Shown here one piece after another: positions 25,834 through 37,007 of a stretch of 64,000 nt of DNA. Numbering within the stretch: the first letter of the stretch is position 1; every line of letters begins with the position of its first letter. The stretch is from CAVUFH01 sp963740835. GTDB taxonomy: Bacteria > Actinomycetota > Acidimicrobiia > IMCC26256 > PALSA-610. The stretch is from NCBI GenBank assembly GCA_963740835.1, contig CAVUFH010000007.1, positions 806,001 to 870,000 of the forward strand. Reading direction: 5' to 3'. The notes under the pieces were generated by a model that saw nothing but the letters and a program-made list of their open reading frames with translations, searched no databases and had not been told where the DNA came from. A program made the translations under genes and the position numbers.

Positions 25834-25945
25834 CGGCCGCGCAATCTACGACGCCCACCCGGTAGCTTGCACCCGTGCGGACGAGTGAAGCCCCGATCGC
25901 GGCGCAGCCGCCATGACGGCGCGCAACGAGGGAGCAGTAGTTCGC

Positions 25946-26548
<603 letters not shown>

Positions 26549-26560
<12 letters not shown>

Positions 26561-27643
26561 CGCGCCGATCGCGCCGAGCAACGTGGTCACCGAGCGCTCG
26601 CGCGCGGAGTGGCCCATGAGGCCGATCCGCCAGCCCTTGCCCGCGAGCTCGCCCAAGCCACCACCGACCTCGATGTCGAACCGGGTGCGGAGCTCGGCGC
26701 GGGTCTTGGCGTCGTCGACGCCTTCCGGCAGCCAGACGGACGTCAGCTGCGGGAGGCGTCGCTCCTCGGCGAACGGCGTGAACCCGAACTCGGGGAGGGC
26801 CTCCTGCAACAGGTTGCCCACCTGCCGGTGACGCGCCCACGACTCCTCGAGTCCCTCCTCGAGGAGCACACCCAGGCCGGCGTGCAACGCGTAGAGCATC
26901 GAGATCGGCGCGGTGTGGTGGTAGCGGCGCGCGGTGCCGACGTACTCGGCGAGCATGCCGAGGTCGAGATACCAAGACTGCACCGGCCTGCTGCGGGCCC
27001 TCACCCGCTCCACCGCGCGCGCGGAGAAGCTGAGCGGCGCGAGACCGGGCGGTACACCGAGGCACTTCTGCGTGCCGGAGTACACCGCGTCGATGCCCCA
27101 CCCGTCGACCATCAGCGGGATCCCGCCGAGCGAGGTGACCGTGTCGACGAGCAGCAGCGTGTCGGTGCCTTGCAGCGCGGCGAGTGGCGCGACGTCGTTC
27201 GCGACGCCGGTCGACGTCTCCGCGTGCACGACAGCGAGCACGCGCGCGTGCGGCGCGGCCGCCTGCGCGTCGAGCAGCTGCTGGGGATCGATCGCGTAGC
27301 CCCACGGCGTGTCGACGCGCACGACTGCGGCGCCGCACCGGCGCGCCACATCGCACATGCGCTCGCCGAACACGCCGTTGACGCCGATGATCGCGGTGTC
27401 GCCGGGCTCCAGGAGGTTGACGAAGCAGGCTTCCATGCCGGCCGAGCCGGTGCCGCTGATCGGCAACGTCAACGCGTTGCTCGTCTGGAACGCGGCGCGC
27501 AGCCCGTCGGCGATCTCGTCGAGGACGACGAGGAAGTCCGGGTCCAGATGGCCGAGCACCGGCCGCTGGAACGCTTCCATCACCTCGGGGTACGGGTTCG
27601 ACGGCCCCGGCCCGAGCAGCAAGCGATCCGCGTGCAACGACAT
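26549..27643 (-). CDS. Class V aminotransferase (serine-glyoxylate/alanine-glyoxylate type)
   Basis: 364-residue PLP enzyme likely transferring an amino group from serine, alanine or a related donor. Opening LLLGPGPSNPYPEVMEAFQRPVLGHLDPDF is the class V small-subunit signature; ISGTGSAGMEACFVNLLEPGD follows; the PLP aspartate is in LLLVDTVTSLGG and the Schiff-base lysine in YSGTQKCLGVPPGLAPLSFS. Mid-size and signatures fit the serine-pyruvate/SgaA group and not SerC. ATG at 27643 overlaps the upstream Ppx/GppA stop by one base (TGATG). Physiological substrate is not evident. Confidence 0.85.
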
Positions 27644-28560
27644 CAGGCGATACTACGAGCGAGGCCGTCGAGGATGTCCGCCTCGGACACGAGCATCTCG
27701 TCGAAGTGGAAGTGCCGCAGCACCGACACGACGACGATCGCGCCACCGACGATCACGTCGACGCGTCCCGGCTCGAGCCCGGGATTGTGGCGCCGCTGTT
27801 CGATGGGCTCGGTCGCGAGCGTGCGGAACACCTCTTCGGCCGCGGCGCGCATCAACCGGAAGTGATGGATGCGTTCGCTCTCGGACGCGTCGACACCGAG
27901 CTCGACCGCAGCCATCGTCCACACCGTTCCCGCGGTACCGATCAACGTCTTCGCGGTCGCAGTGCCGGGAACCTCGCGGCTCACATCCGCGAGGTGGTCG
28001 CGCACGACTGACACTGCCTGGCTCAGCTCCTCGGCTGCAGGTGGGTCGCCGTGGAGGAACTGCTCGGTGAGCCGCACGCAGCCGATGTCGACCGAGATCA
28101 GTCCGTCGGGCGCGTCGGTGCCGACGATCAGCTCGGTGGAACCGCCGCCCACGTCGAACACGAGGTACGGCGCGGGTTCGTCGAGCCCCGCGGTCGCACC
28201 CGCGAACGTGAGCCCGGCCTCTTCCTCACCCGAGATGAGCTCGGGACGCACGCCCACGGCGGCATCCGCCGCCGCGAAGAAGTCCTCGCGGTTGGTCGCG
28301 TCGCGCGAGGCGCTGGTGGCCGTCGCGCGCACGCGCTCCACACCGAGCGCGTCGATGCGGGTCCGGTACTCGCGCAGCGCGGCGACCGTTCGCTCGATCG
28401 CGTCCGGGTGCAGCTCGCGTGACGCATTGACGCCCTGACCGAGACGCGTGATGCGCGTGTGGCGCTCCACGGTGCGGAGCGAGCCGCCCGGGCCACCCTC
28501 GACGTCGGCGACGAGCAAGCGGGTCGAGTTGGTGCCGATGTCGATCGACGCGACGCGCAT
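27643..28560 (-). CDS. Ppx/GppA exopolyphosphatase family protein
   Basis: 305-residue ASKHA-fold phosphatase that hydrolyses polyphosphate or the guanosine pentaphosphate alarmone. The ATPase-like phosphate loop IDIGTNSTRLLVADV is at residues 5-20; DVGGGSTELIVG is the second phosphate loop and GTAGTVWTMAAVELG the third. Mycobacterial Ppx1 (Rv1026) is also a short, two-domain form found after eno, ftsB and DUF501; this gene has the same neighbours. Linked by TGATG overlaps to DUF501 upstream and the aminotransferase downstream, so the minus-strand run 26549-29051 is one translational unit. Confidence 0.9.
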   Translation of the reverse strand: MRVASIDIGTNSTRLLVADVEGGPGGSLRTVERHTRITRLGQGVNASRELHPDAIERTVAALREYRTRIDALGVERVRATATSASRDATNREDFFAAADAAVGVRPELISGEEEAGLTFAGATAGLDEPAPYLVFDVGGGSTELIVGTDAPDGLISVDIGCVRLTEQFLHGDPPAAEELSQAVSVVRDHLADVSREVPGTATAKTLIGTAGTVWTMAAVELGVDASESERIHHFRLMRAAAEEVFRTLATEPIEQRRHNPGLEPGRVDVIVGGAIVVVSVLRHFHFDEMLVSEADILDGLARSIA

Positions 28561-29051
28561 CAGTGCACCCTCGGCATGCTCTCCACCGATTGCGCATCGA
28601 GCCGGCCGGCGACCCAACGACCCACCGGATCGTCGCCGCCCGCGAGGTGGAACGCGTAGTGCGCGTGCAGGCACTTGACGCCGGCGCGCGTGCCGCCGAC
28701 CCCACCCGAGGGGCGGGGCCCGGTGTGGTCACTCGGCAGCTGGGCATCGCGCTCGGCCGCGTAACTCCTGTGCGCGGCGAACAATTCGGCGCGGTCGACA
28801 GCAGCTTCGGCCGCGCGCACGCCGCCCGCGGATTCCATGCGGGAGATCTGCACGCTGAGCTCGCGGTCGACCAACCAGTAGCGCGTCGGCATGGGCGTGC
28901 CGTCGTCGAGGAGCGGCGCGTTCCGGATCACGACGGGCCGGCGTTGCGCGTCGCGCACGGCCACGGTGAACGCCGCGCGAGGCTCCCGACCGAGGAGCTC
29001 GGTGAGGATGGCGACGTCACGATCGTCCTCAGGATCGACGGGGAGCGACAC
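28560..29051 (-). CDS. DUF501 family protein
   Basis: 163-residue protein of the DUF501 family, function unknown; found beside eno, ftsB and ppx in many actinobacteria (Rv1025 in M. tuberculosis). The recognisable parts are LLGREPRAAFTVAVRDAQRRPVVIRNAPLLDDGTPMPTRYWLVD, SRMESAGGVRAAE, and GGVGGTRAGVKCLHAHYAFHLAGGDDPVGRWVA, where Cys and two His might form a metal site. No signal or membrane segment. ATG start at 29051, stop overlapping the next ATG by one base. Confidence 0.9.
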   Translation of the reverse strand: MSLPVDPEDDRDVAILTELLGREPRAAFTVAVRDAQRRPVVIRNAPLLDDGTPMPTRYWLVDRELSVQISRMESAGGVRAAEAAVDRAELFAAHRSYAAERDAQLPSDHTGPRPSGGVGGTRAGVKCLHAHYAFHLAGGDDPVGRWVAGRLDAQSVESMPRVH

Positions 29052-29095
29052 GCCCCCGAGTCTAGGAATCCCGGTTCAGGGAGTCGTCGTCTGCA

Positions 29096-29422
29096 CTACG
29101 GCGTCGTGCTGGTCGTCGTCGGGGCGGGCGCGGGGATGACGGAGTACGCCTGCTCGCCCGGGTACACATAGTGGTACTGCTCGCGCGCCATCCGCTGGAT
29201 CTCCGCGGGGGTCTGCAGCCGCTGGGCTTCAGCCGCGAGGCGCTCGTTCTGCTCGTGCATGACCTGCACGTCGTGCCGCGCGTCGTTGACTGCGCCCCGT
29301 TGGGCGAGGAACGACCGAGTGGGAAAGACGAAGAGGAACAGGATCGCGATCACGATGATCGCGACGATCGCGATGCGCGCCGGGCCGCTCCAGCCCCGGC
29401 TGCGATGCGCCGCGGTGGCCAT
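29096..29422 (-). CDS. FtsB/DivIC septum-formation initiator protein
   Basis: 108-residue single-pass membrane protein of the divisome. An N-terminal basic tail is followed by a hydrophobic span (ARIAIVAIIVIAILFLFVF, residues about 15-33), then a coiled coil (RGAVNDARHDVQVMHEQNERLAAEAQRL, about 42-69) and the family's conserved segment with ARE and Tyr residues (EIQRMAREQYHYVYPGEQAY). The Thr/Pro-rich tail is species-specific. In E. coli FtsB bridges FtsL and FtsQ; the homologue here is expected outside the membrane at midcell. It starts where the enolase gene ends, sharing one base. Confidence 0.9.
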   Translation of the reverse strand: MATAAHRSRGWSGPARIAIVAIIVIAILFLFVFPTRSFLAQRGAVNDARHDVQVMHEQNERLAAEAQRLQTPAEIQRMAREQYHYVYPGEQAYSVIPAPAPTTTSTTP

Positions 29423-30702
29423 CAGCGGACGCCCGCGAACGCGCGCCGGCCGAGGTACTCGGCGCTATCGGCGAGTGCTTCCTCGATGCGCAGCAGTTGG
29501 TTGTACTTCGCGACGCGATCACTGCGGGCGGGTGCACCCGTCTTGATCTGGCCGCAGTTCGTCGCGACGGCAAGGTCCGCGATCGTCGCGTCTTCGGTCT
29601 CTCCGCTGCGGTGCGACATGACCGATGTGTACGCGGCCCGGCCCGCGAGGTCGACCGTGTCGAGCGTCTCGGTGAGCGTCCCGATCTGGTTGACCTTCAC
29701 GAGCACCGAGTTGGCGACGCCGCGCTCGATGCCCTCCCGCAGCCGTTCCGAGTTGGTGACGAAGACGTCGTCGCCGACGAGCTGGATTCGGTCGCCGAGG
29801 CGCTCGGTGAGGGCGCGCCAGCCGTCCCAGTCGTCCTCGGCCATACCATCCTCGATCGAGACGATCGGGTAGCGGTCGCAGAGATCGGCGAGGTAGTGGA
29901 CGAACTCGGGCGCCGTGAACTTCCGGCCCTCCCCGGCGAGGTCGTAGACGCCGTCGGCGAAGAACTCGGTCGAGGCGACGTCGACGGCGAGCGCGATCTC
30001 CTCGCCGGGTCGGTAGCCGGCCCGGTCGATCGCCTCCAGCAGCAGGCGCAGCGCTTCCTCGTTCGAGGGGAGGTTCGGCGCGAAGCCGCCCTCGTCGCCG
30101 AGGCCGGTGCTGAGCCCGCGTTCGTGGAGCAGCGCCTTCAACGCGTGGTACGTCTCCGCGCCCCACCGCAACGCTTCGGAGAAGCTGACCGCGCCGATCG
30201 GCGCGAGCATGAACTCCTGCACGTCGACGTTCGAGTCCGCGTGGGCGCCGCCGTTCACCACGTTCATCAGCGGGACCGGCAGCACGTGCGCGTTCGCCCC
30301 GCCGACATAGCGGTAGAGCGGGAAGCCCGACTCCTCCGCCACTGCCTTGGCCGCAGCGAGCGAGACGCCGAGGATCGCGTTCGCACCGAGGCGCGACTTC
30401 GAGGGGGTGCCGTCGAGCGCGACCAAGTCCGCGTCGAGCCGGCGCTGGTCCGAGGCGTCGGAACCGATCACCGCGTCACGGATCTCGCCGTTGACGTTGG
30501 CGACCGCCTGCCGCACGCCTTTCCCGCCGTAGCGGTCGCCGCCGTCGCGCACCTCGACCGCTTCGTACGCGCCCGTGCTGGCGCCGCTCGGAACCGCGGC
30601 GCGCCCGCGCGCGCCCGAGAGCAGCTCGACCTCGACCTCGACGGTGGGGTTGCCGCGGGAGTCGAGGATCTCCCGGCCGATCACATCTTCGAGAAGGCTC
30701 AT
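29422..30702 (-). CDS. eno: Enolase (phosphopyruvate hydratase)
   Basis: Glycolytic enolase converting 2-phosphoglycerate to phosphoenolpyruvate. 426 residues, normal length. The family signatures are complete: REILDSRGNPTVEVEV, SGASTGAYEAVEVRDG, MNVVNGGAHADSNVDVQEFM, the Mg2+ ligands in AVDVASTEF, IVSIEDGMAEDDWDGW and LVGDDVFVTN, the acid/base lysine in LVKVNQIGTLTET, and SHRSGETEDATIADLAVATNCGQIKTGAPARSDR. ATG at 30702. Upstream lies a 110-bp stretch before the peptidase gene; downstream the FtsB gene shares one base, giving the actinobacterial order eno-ftsB-DUF501-ppx. Confidence 0.97.
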   Translation of the reverse strand: MSLLEDVIGREILDSRGNPTVEVEVELLSGARGRAAVPSGASTGAYEAVEVRDGGDRYGGKGVRQAVANVNGEIRDAVIGSDASDQRRLDADLVALDGTPSKSRLGANAILGVSLAAAKAVAEESGFPLYRYVGGANAHVLPVPLMNVVNGGAHADSNVDVQEFMLAPIGAVSFSEALRWGAETYHALKALLHERGLSTGLGDEGGFAPNLPSNEEALRLLLEAIDRAGYRPGEEIALAVDVASTEFFADGVYDLAGEGRKFTAPEFVHYLADLCDRYPIVSIEDGMAEDDWDGWRALTERLGDRIQLVGDDVFVTNSERLREGIERGVANSVLVKVNQIGTLTETLDTVDLAGRAAYTSVMSHRSGETEDATIADLAVATNCGQIKTGAPARSDRVAKYNQLLRIEEALADSAEYLGRRAFAGVR

Positions 30703-30811
30703 CGCGGCTGGTCGTGATCCATGTGGTTGAAGTTGCTCATGTGAAGTGGCGCGACTGTAGACGCCACCGCGCGTGCGGCGAATGTCACCGAACGTGCGTT
30801 CGACGTCGGGA

Positions 30812-33800
30812 TCAACGCCCGTACGCGCCGGTGTTGCGGGCGTTGGCACCCGACCGCGGCCACTCGGTGAGGGTTGCGGCGGCGGCTTGGGTCCGCCAGA
30901 CCATCAGCACACCGTCGCGGCGCACGACCGCGATCTCGGCGCGACCGTCACCGCTCCAGTCGCCGAGGCCGGGGGTCCCGACGAGCCAGCCGCCGGTGAG
31001 CTTGGGCCAACCCGCGGGCCGTGCGCCGGCCTGGTTGTGGGCGCCGAGCGTGTACACGCCATTGCCGGCGATGACCTCGTTGACTCCGTCACCGTCGAGG
31101 TCGGCGATCGCGGGCGAGACGAAGAACGCCATGTCGGGCGTCACCTGTGGGAAGCCGGGCAGCGCATCGCCAGTGCTGCCCTGCCAGCCCATCAGGTGGT
31201 CGTCGTTCGGCAACTGCAGATCGGACGCCTGGATGTCGAGGAGGCGGGTGAGGCCGAGGGTCGGCGCCGCGAACTCGGGGTGCGCGGCATCGGCGTCGAG
31301 CTGACCGACCGAGAAGCCGGAGAACGCGGGCACCGACACGACGATGTCGTCGCTGTTGCGCTGCGGCCCGAAGCGCGATGCGGCCTCACCGGCGAGGCCG
31401 CCGGCCCATGCAGCCGGGATGTCGCGCCCACCGACCTGCCCGTACACCGACTTGCCCGACGCGTCGAGCACGTACGGCGGACCGGCCGCGGTCGCCGCGA
31501 TGATCTCGACGCCGGGATGCGGGTTCACGTCACCGGCCGCGACCTGGGTCGCGACACCGTCGCCGATCGTCGGCAGCACGTCGAGCCCGAGCTGACCGAG
31601 CTCCACCGGCCAACCGGGGACGTAGGCCTGGTCGTCGGGATGCACCGCGGACCGATCAGGGAAGCCGGCATTGCGCCCACGCGACGAGATCGCGTACAGA
31701 CGGCTGTTGCCGAGATCCGCGACGCCGCCGAGGAGCGCGAGCACGCCCGCGCCGTCACCGATGTTGGGCGTCTCCGCGTACTCCTCCTGCGCACCGACGA
31801 CGATCTCGGGCAGCCCGTCGCCGGTCAGGTCGACGAGCGTCGGCGTGGCGAACAGCTCGCCGCCCTCGCGCACGCCGGAGTCGGGGGTGAAGGTCACCTT
31901 GTGCGACGTCGGGTCGACCGCGGCAACCTTCGCGGGGTCGACCGCGAGCACCGGGAACCCCGCGACGGGCGAGCCGTCGTCGTGCCACGCGTACACGTGC
32001 CGGTCGAGCCCGGCCGCGACGATCTCCATGCGGCCGTCACCGTCGAGGTCCGCGGCCGCGGGCGACTCCGCGAAGCCATGTTTGGTGCGGTTGTACTGAT
32101 CCTGCGCGCTCGTCGAGTCGCGTGAGAATGCGAGGTCGAGGTGCGTGGTGGAGTGCGCCTTGCCGTCGACGACGGTCGGCGTGAAGCCCGAGCGGCGCCG
32201 GCCGTTCGCCTGCCACGCCCAGATGTTGCCGTCGGTGTCGGCGACGACGACTTCCTTCTGCCCGTCACCGTCCAGATCCGCGACGATGGGTGCGCCGAAC
32301 GAGATCGCGCTCCCCGGCGGACGGATGCCTTCGGTTCGGGCCGTACGCGACTTCGCCGGCCACCACGGCGCGTCCATCGCCCGCACCGGCCAACCCGAAA
32401 TGTCGCGACCGCGCGAGTCGTACGCGTGGATCTCGCCCGCGTCGGTCGCGACGATCAGCTCGTCGCCGGGGCGGCCGTCGAGATCGGCGAACACGGGCTG
32501 CGCGGTGGACGCACTCTCGATCCGACGGGGATACCCGGCGACGAGATCCGGATCGTCGTGGACGAACACCTGCTTCTGCGAGATGCCCTGCAGCCCGTCG
32601 CCGAGGCCGCCGTGCGCGGTGACCACGACGCGCACACGCACGCTGAAGCGTTCGTCGGCCGGCTTCCCGGTCGCGGGGTCGACGGGGGCGCCGCGACCAT
32701 GATCGGGGAGCGCCGCCGCGATCTGGGCGAGGTCGAGCTGCCCGAGCGTGCCTCGACGCGGCGAACGCACATCCTTGCGTTCGCTCACGGCGTGCCATGC
32801 ATCGGTCGCCGGATAGGCGGGCGGCTGCAGGCCGGTCGTCCACTCGACGCGGTAGTCGTACGACCGTCGCGCGCGTCGCCGCCACGCGTCCGGTCACCTT
32901 CACGACGCCCTCGGCGGGCAGCACGTCGAACCATGCGGGCCCGGAGATGTCGGCCTCGGGTGGGATGCGGCCCGCGCGCACCGCCTTCACCATCTCGTAC
33001 GAGTTGGCGCGCCCGTACCCGAACGTCGCGTCCCAGCCCGGTCCGGTCCGGTAGCGCACCGTGTCGATGAGACCGCCGGTGGACGTGCCGAAGTTGTTGG
33101 CGGGATCCACCGCGTTCGGCGTCGAGAAGTCGACGTCGTCGGCAGTTGCCCGCACGATCTGCATCGCCTCGTTCGCCGACAGGACGTTCGTGCCCGCGCC
33201 GCGGAACCGGCGCAGCTCCTGGTTCGGCTTCACGCCCGCGTCACGCGCTTCGGACTCGAGCAGCCCGACCATGCCGGCCGACTGCCCCGTCGCTTCGGAG
33301 GAGCAACTCCCCGACTCGATCGTCACGAACGTGTGGCCGCCGAAGTTCGTGCAGCCGTTGAGCGCGAGGTAGCCCTGGTTGTCGCCTCCGCCGACGAGAT
33401 CCTCCTTCACGGTGACCGAGTTCACCGCCATCGTGTGCTCGAGCGACGCCGGCAGGTTCGGGTGCTTGGAGGCTTCGTCCGCCATCGACGCGACCACGAC
33501 GACGCCCCGCTCGTAAGCGGCGTCGATCGCCTGCTGGGCCTGCACCGGGTTCGTCAGCGCGCCGAGAGCCTCCTGCACAACGTCGGCACCGGAGTCGAGC
33601 GCGAACATCACGCCCGCCGCGAACCGTCCGCCTTCGGCGACGAACGAGTCGGAGACGCGGATCGGGAGCAACCGGCAGTGCGGGCAGTTCCCGACGTCGC
33701 CGGTGCCGTTCTCGCGCGCGTTCGAGTCCTCGGCCTCACCCGTACCGTGCCCGTACTCGACCGTGTCGAGCGGGTCGTTGTCGCCGTAGAGGAAGTCCCA

Positions 33801-34430
33801 TCCGGAGACGTCATCGACGTAGCCGTTGTGATCGTCGTCGACACCGTTGCTGAACGTGGGGTCGAGGATCAGGTCCTCGGGATCGGCGACGCCGTTGCCG
33901 TTGCGGTCGGCCACCGCGCCGAAGTCGCGGATGTCGAAGATGCCGTCGGCGTTGCAGTCACCAGTGCGCGCGCCGCAGGGCGGCCGCGCTTCACCGATGT
34001 TGATGTACGCGGCGGTGGCGAGATCGGCCATGCGATCGGCCCGCCGCCACATGATCCCGGAGTCGAGTACCGAGACGAGCACGTCGTCGCGGCCTTTGGT
34101 GATACCCCACGCGAGATCGACGGCCGTACCCTTCTGCCCGCACTGGTTCTGCGGGGAGTTCGCGAGCCCGGGGCGCGGGTCCCGGAGGCTGGTGCGCTTG
34201 TAGTTGTCGCGGTCGTACTCCGCCGGCAACAACCCCGGCGCGGGCTCGTCGGCCGCGCCGTACCGCCAGTGCGCGCAATCGAGGGACACCGGCGGTGCCG
34301 CGGGTGACGGGGACACGGGTTCGAGCGGCAACGAGCTGCACGCAGACGCCAGCATCGTCGCCAGAATCAGCCAACCCCCGGCCGAACGCGCCGACAACAC
34401 GCCCAGTTTCGTGCGCTTCGGTCGCCGCAC
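30812..34430 (-). pseudogene. S8 (subtilisin-type) peptidase with C-terminal FG-GAP/VCBS-like repeats, frameshifted
   Basis: Two consecutive minus frames make one secreted protein of about 1200 residues. From GTG 34430 the N-terminus is basic plus hydrophobic ending LASAC (Cys31), a likely lipoprotein signal. The protease part has catalytic Asp123 (VSVLDSGI), His228 (YGHGT) and Ser384 (TGQSAGMVG, not the usual GTSMA); the region between (CNADGIFD, DRNGNG, VDDDHNGYVDD) is rich in Asp and likely binds Ca2+. Near 32868 the frame shifts in a CG-rich tract: the first frame degenerates while the other reads SYDYRVEWTTGLQPPAYPATDAWH and continues with at least five Asp-loop repeats (ADLDGDGQKEVVVAD and alike), a beta-propeller-like domain, to 30812. 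Without the shift it would be a surface protease. The expected oxyanion Asn is not seen (VVASMADE). Confidence 0.8.
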
Positions 34431-34480
34431 GAGTACCCCCGGCCTCCGCGAGTTCGGACTCGCGGACCGTATCGGAGTCC

Positions 34481-35883
34481 TCAGGCCTCCTGCCACAACG
34501 CGTCGACGACGCCGGCATCCGCGCGGCGAGGTCGACGTCGCGTGCTCGAGCGAGCGCCTCCATCCGCTGGAACCGCTCACGGAAGCGACGCGCCCAACCC
34601 GCGAGCGCGGACTCCGCGTCCACGTCGTGCGCTTTGCCCGCCGCGACGATGGTGGCCAGCGCGCGCCCCACCGCTTCTTCGTCGGGGAGGTTGGGGGTGT
34701 CGAGCGCGGGATCGAGTCCGACCGAATCGGCCTTGCGCAAGAGCTTCTGGACCGCGAGGAGCGACGGGAGCCCGGCCGTGACACCGGCGACGATGGATTC
34801 GGCGCCGGTCTCCTCGCGCTTGATCTGCTCCCAGTTGGTGACGACCTCGTCGGCACCGCTCACGTTCACGTCGCCGAACACGTGAGGATGCCGGCGCACG
34901 AGCTTGTCGTGGACGCGGCGCGCGACGTCGGCGACGGTGAACCCACCGGCTTCGGCAGCGAGCACCGACTGGATGACGACCTGGAACAGGAGGTCACCGA
35001 GTTCGTCCTCGAGCGCGTCGTACTGCTCCAGGTCGATGTCGCCGCTCGGCGCGTCCACGGGGAGCGCTTCGATCGCCTCGGCCACTTCGTAGGCCTCTTC
35101 CAGCACGTGCCGACGCAGCGAGTGGTGGGTCTGCTTCGCGTCCCACGGGCAGCCACCGGGCCCGCGCAACCGTTCCGTCAGCGCGACGAGCCGCGCAAAC
35201 TCCGACGCGACCGTCAGCTCGCCCGTGTCGACGAAGACGGACGTCAAATGATCGGGTTCGACCTCGCGGTCGAGCGCCGCGAGCGGAATCTTCGAGATGT
35301 GCTCGTCGGGAAGGCCGAGACGCTGCAACACCGTGACATCGTGATCGGGTGCCACGACTTCGAGCAGCGCGAGCTTCACGTCCGAGAGCACGAACATCGT
35401 GTCGGCCTGGGCGATGAGCATCGGTCCGCCCATGCCGGCTGCGTCGATCGCGAACGCGCGCGCGTCCACCACCCGCACTCCGGCCAGCGGGTCGATCCCG
35501 AGCCGGGCCCACGCGAGATCCGCGAACGACACACCCGGCACGATCTCGACCTCGACGTTCGCGGCGCGCAGCAGCAAGACTGTCTTCTCCGCGACGTTCG
35601 GACTCCCCGGCACGGCGTAGACGACTTCATCGTGCGCATGCGCAGCGTCGACCACATAGGAAGCGATCGCGCTGTAGACCGCGTCGAGATCGTCACCGTG
35701 GTCGTACAGCTGATCGAGCGCGGTGAACGTGATCCCCTGCGCGGCGAGATCGTCGATCGCCGGGTGCCGGGCCGTGCGCGCGAAACGAACGGGGACGCGC
35801 GCGAACGCGTCGAGCGCGGCCGGGAGCACAAGATCCGCGCCGGCCGGGCCCAGCCCGACCACGACGACGCGAGTGCTGCTCAC
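34481..35883 (-). CDS. mazG: MazG-family nucleotide pyrophosphohydrolase with N-terminal methylase-like domain (3' frameshift)
   Basis: House-cleaning NTP pyrophosphatase. Residues about 1-215 resemble the tetrapyrrole methylase (SAM-dependent) domain fused to MazG in many bacteria (VGLGPAGADLVLPAAL; VYAVPGSPNVAEKTV). The MazG portion begins RLRGPGGCPWDAKQTHHSLRRHVLEEAYEVAEAI with the metal-binding E-x3-E-x2-D pattern in LEEAYEV and ALEDELGDLLFQVV. The GTG start overlaps the upstream PPIase stop (GTGA). As written, the frame runs past the expected end: near 34520 a one-base gain would restore ADAGVVDALWQEA and a TGA at 34481-34483, the usual C-terminus. I give the corrected end. Confidence 0.85.
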
Positions 35884-37007
35884 CCGCCCAGTGGTGCGAG
35901 CGTCGTCGACGTCGTGGACGGCGTCGGTTCGCGCTGAGTACGCGGCTTCGGCGGAATGGGAGCGACGACCGTGTACTGCTTCTTGCTCTTGTCGTACTTC
36001 CACGTCCCGTACCGCGGGTCGACCTTCACGTCCGCCTTCTTGAGCGTGGCGTTGAGCTCGGCGACGAGCTTGGCGTTCACGCTGCTGCTCGCGGTCTGTG
36101 CCGCCTCTGACTGCAGCTGCTGCAGGATCTGTTCCTTGACGTCGTCGAAGCTGGCGCTGAACGGCGTCACGAGGATGAGGTGGAAGCCGTACTGCGACTG
36201 CACCGGCCCGACCACCTGGTTGAGCGGGGCGCTGTCGGCGGCCTGCTGGAACTCGGCGACGTAGGCGTTCGATTGGAGGCAGCCGAGCTTGCCGCCTTGC
36301 TGCGCGGAGCCGGTGTCGGTCGAGTTCGCGGCCGCGAGCGCGGCGAAGGATGCGCCCGCATCGATTTGCGCCTTGAGGTTGTTCGCGGTCGCCGCGTCGG
36401 CCACCAAGATGTGCGCGACCTCTTTGCCGGACGGGCAAGCCGTCAGCTCATCCTTGTGCGCCTCGTAGTACGCACGGGCATCAGCCTCCGTCGGCGTCTT
36501 CGCCGGCGCCGCCTTGCCCTGCTCGTCCTTGGAGATCGCCTCGACGAGCGTCTGCTGGCGGATCAGCTCCGCCTGCAACGACTTCGGGAACTTCTTGAAC
36601 GTCGCCTCGCTGCCGTACGCCTGGTACACGCTGTCGCGCGCGGCGGCGGTGTCGGCGCTGGTGGTCTTCAGCTCGCGTGCAGCGAACATCTCCTCGAACG
36701 CGGCTGCGTAGATCTTCGTCTGCAGCCAGTTCGCGGCGAGCGCGCTATCGACAGAGGAGTCGTCTTTGGTCGCGGTGGTGGGTGTGCTGCCCGCTTCGGC
36801 CTGGGCCGATTCGAGCACCGACTGGGCCTTGCTCACCTCGCGCAGCTCGTCCTGGAATTCGGCACGCCCGATGTCGACAGTGTTGTCGCTCGTCGGAAAC
36901 ACAACGGTTGCGGCATTGTGCAGCGTGCTCGAACAACCGCTCGCAATCCCGACGGCCACGAGGACGAGGGTGAGCGCGGCGAGACGGACAGGAAGACGAC
37001 GGGTCAC
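35880..37007 (-). CDS. Exported peptidyl-prolyl cis-trans isomerase (SurA/PrsA-like parvulin lipoprotein)
   Basis: 375-residue folding catalyst outside the membrane. GTG 37007 starts a basic and hydrophobic signal ending IASGC (lipobox), so it is probably lipid-anchored. Residues about 50-205 form the chaperone-like N-terminal helical domain; about 215-310 is a PpiC rotamase domain (KEVAHILVADAATANNLKAQ; GKLGCLQSNAYVAEFQQAAD; VGPVQSQYGFHLILV). The C-terminal tail is Pro/Thr/Ser-rich. It lies between mfd and mazG, coupled to both by GTGA overlaps. In M. tuberculosis mfd and mazG are adjacent, so the insertion of this gene is characteristic of other actinobacteria. Confidence 0.85.
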   Translation of the reverse strand: MTRRLPVRLAALTLVLVAVGIASGCSSTLHNAATVVFPTSDNTVDIGRAEFQDELREVSKAQSVLESAQAEAGSTPTTATKDDSSVDSALAANWLQTKIYAAAFEEMFAARELKTTSADTAAARDSVYQAYGSEATFKKFPKSLQAELIRQQTLVEAISKDEQGKAAPAKTPTEADARAYYEAHKDELTACPSGKEVAHILVADAATANNLKAQIDAGASFAALAAANSTDTGSAQQGGKLGCLQSNAYVAEFQQAADSAPLNQVVGPVQSQYGFHLILVTPFSASFDDVKEQILQQLQSEAAQTASSSVNAKLVAELNATLKKADVKVDPRYGTWKYDKSKKQYTVVAPIPPKPRTQREPTPSTTSTTLAPLGG

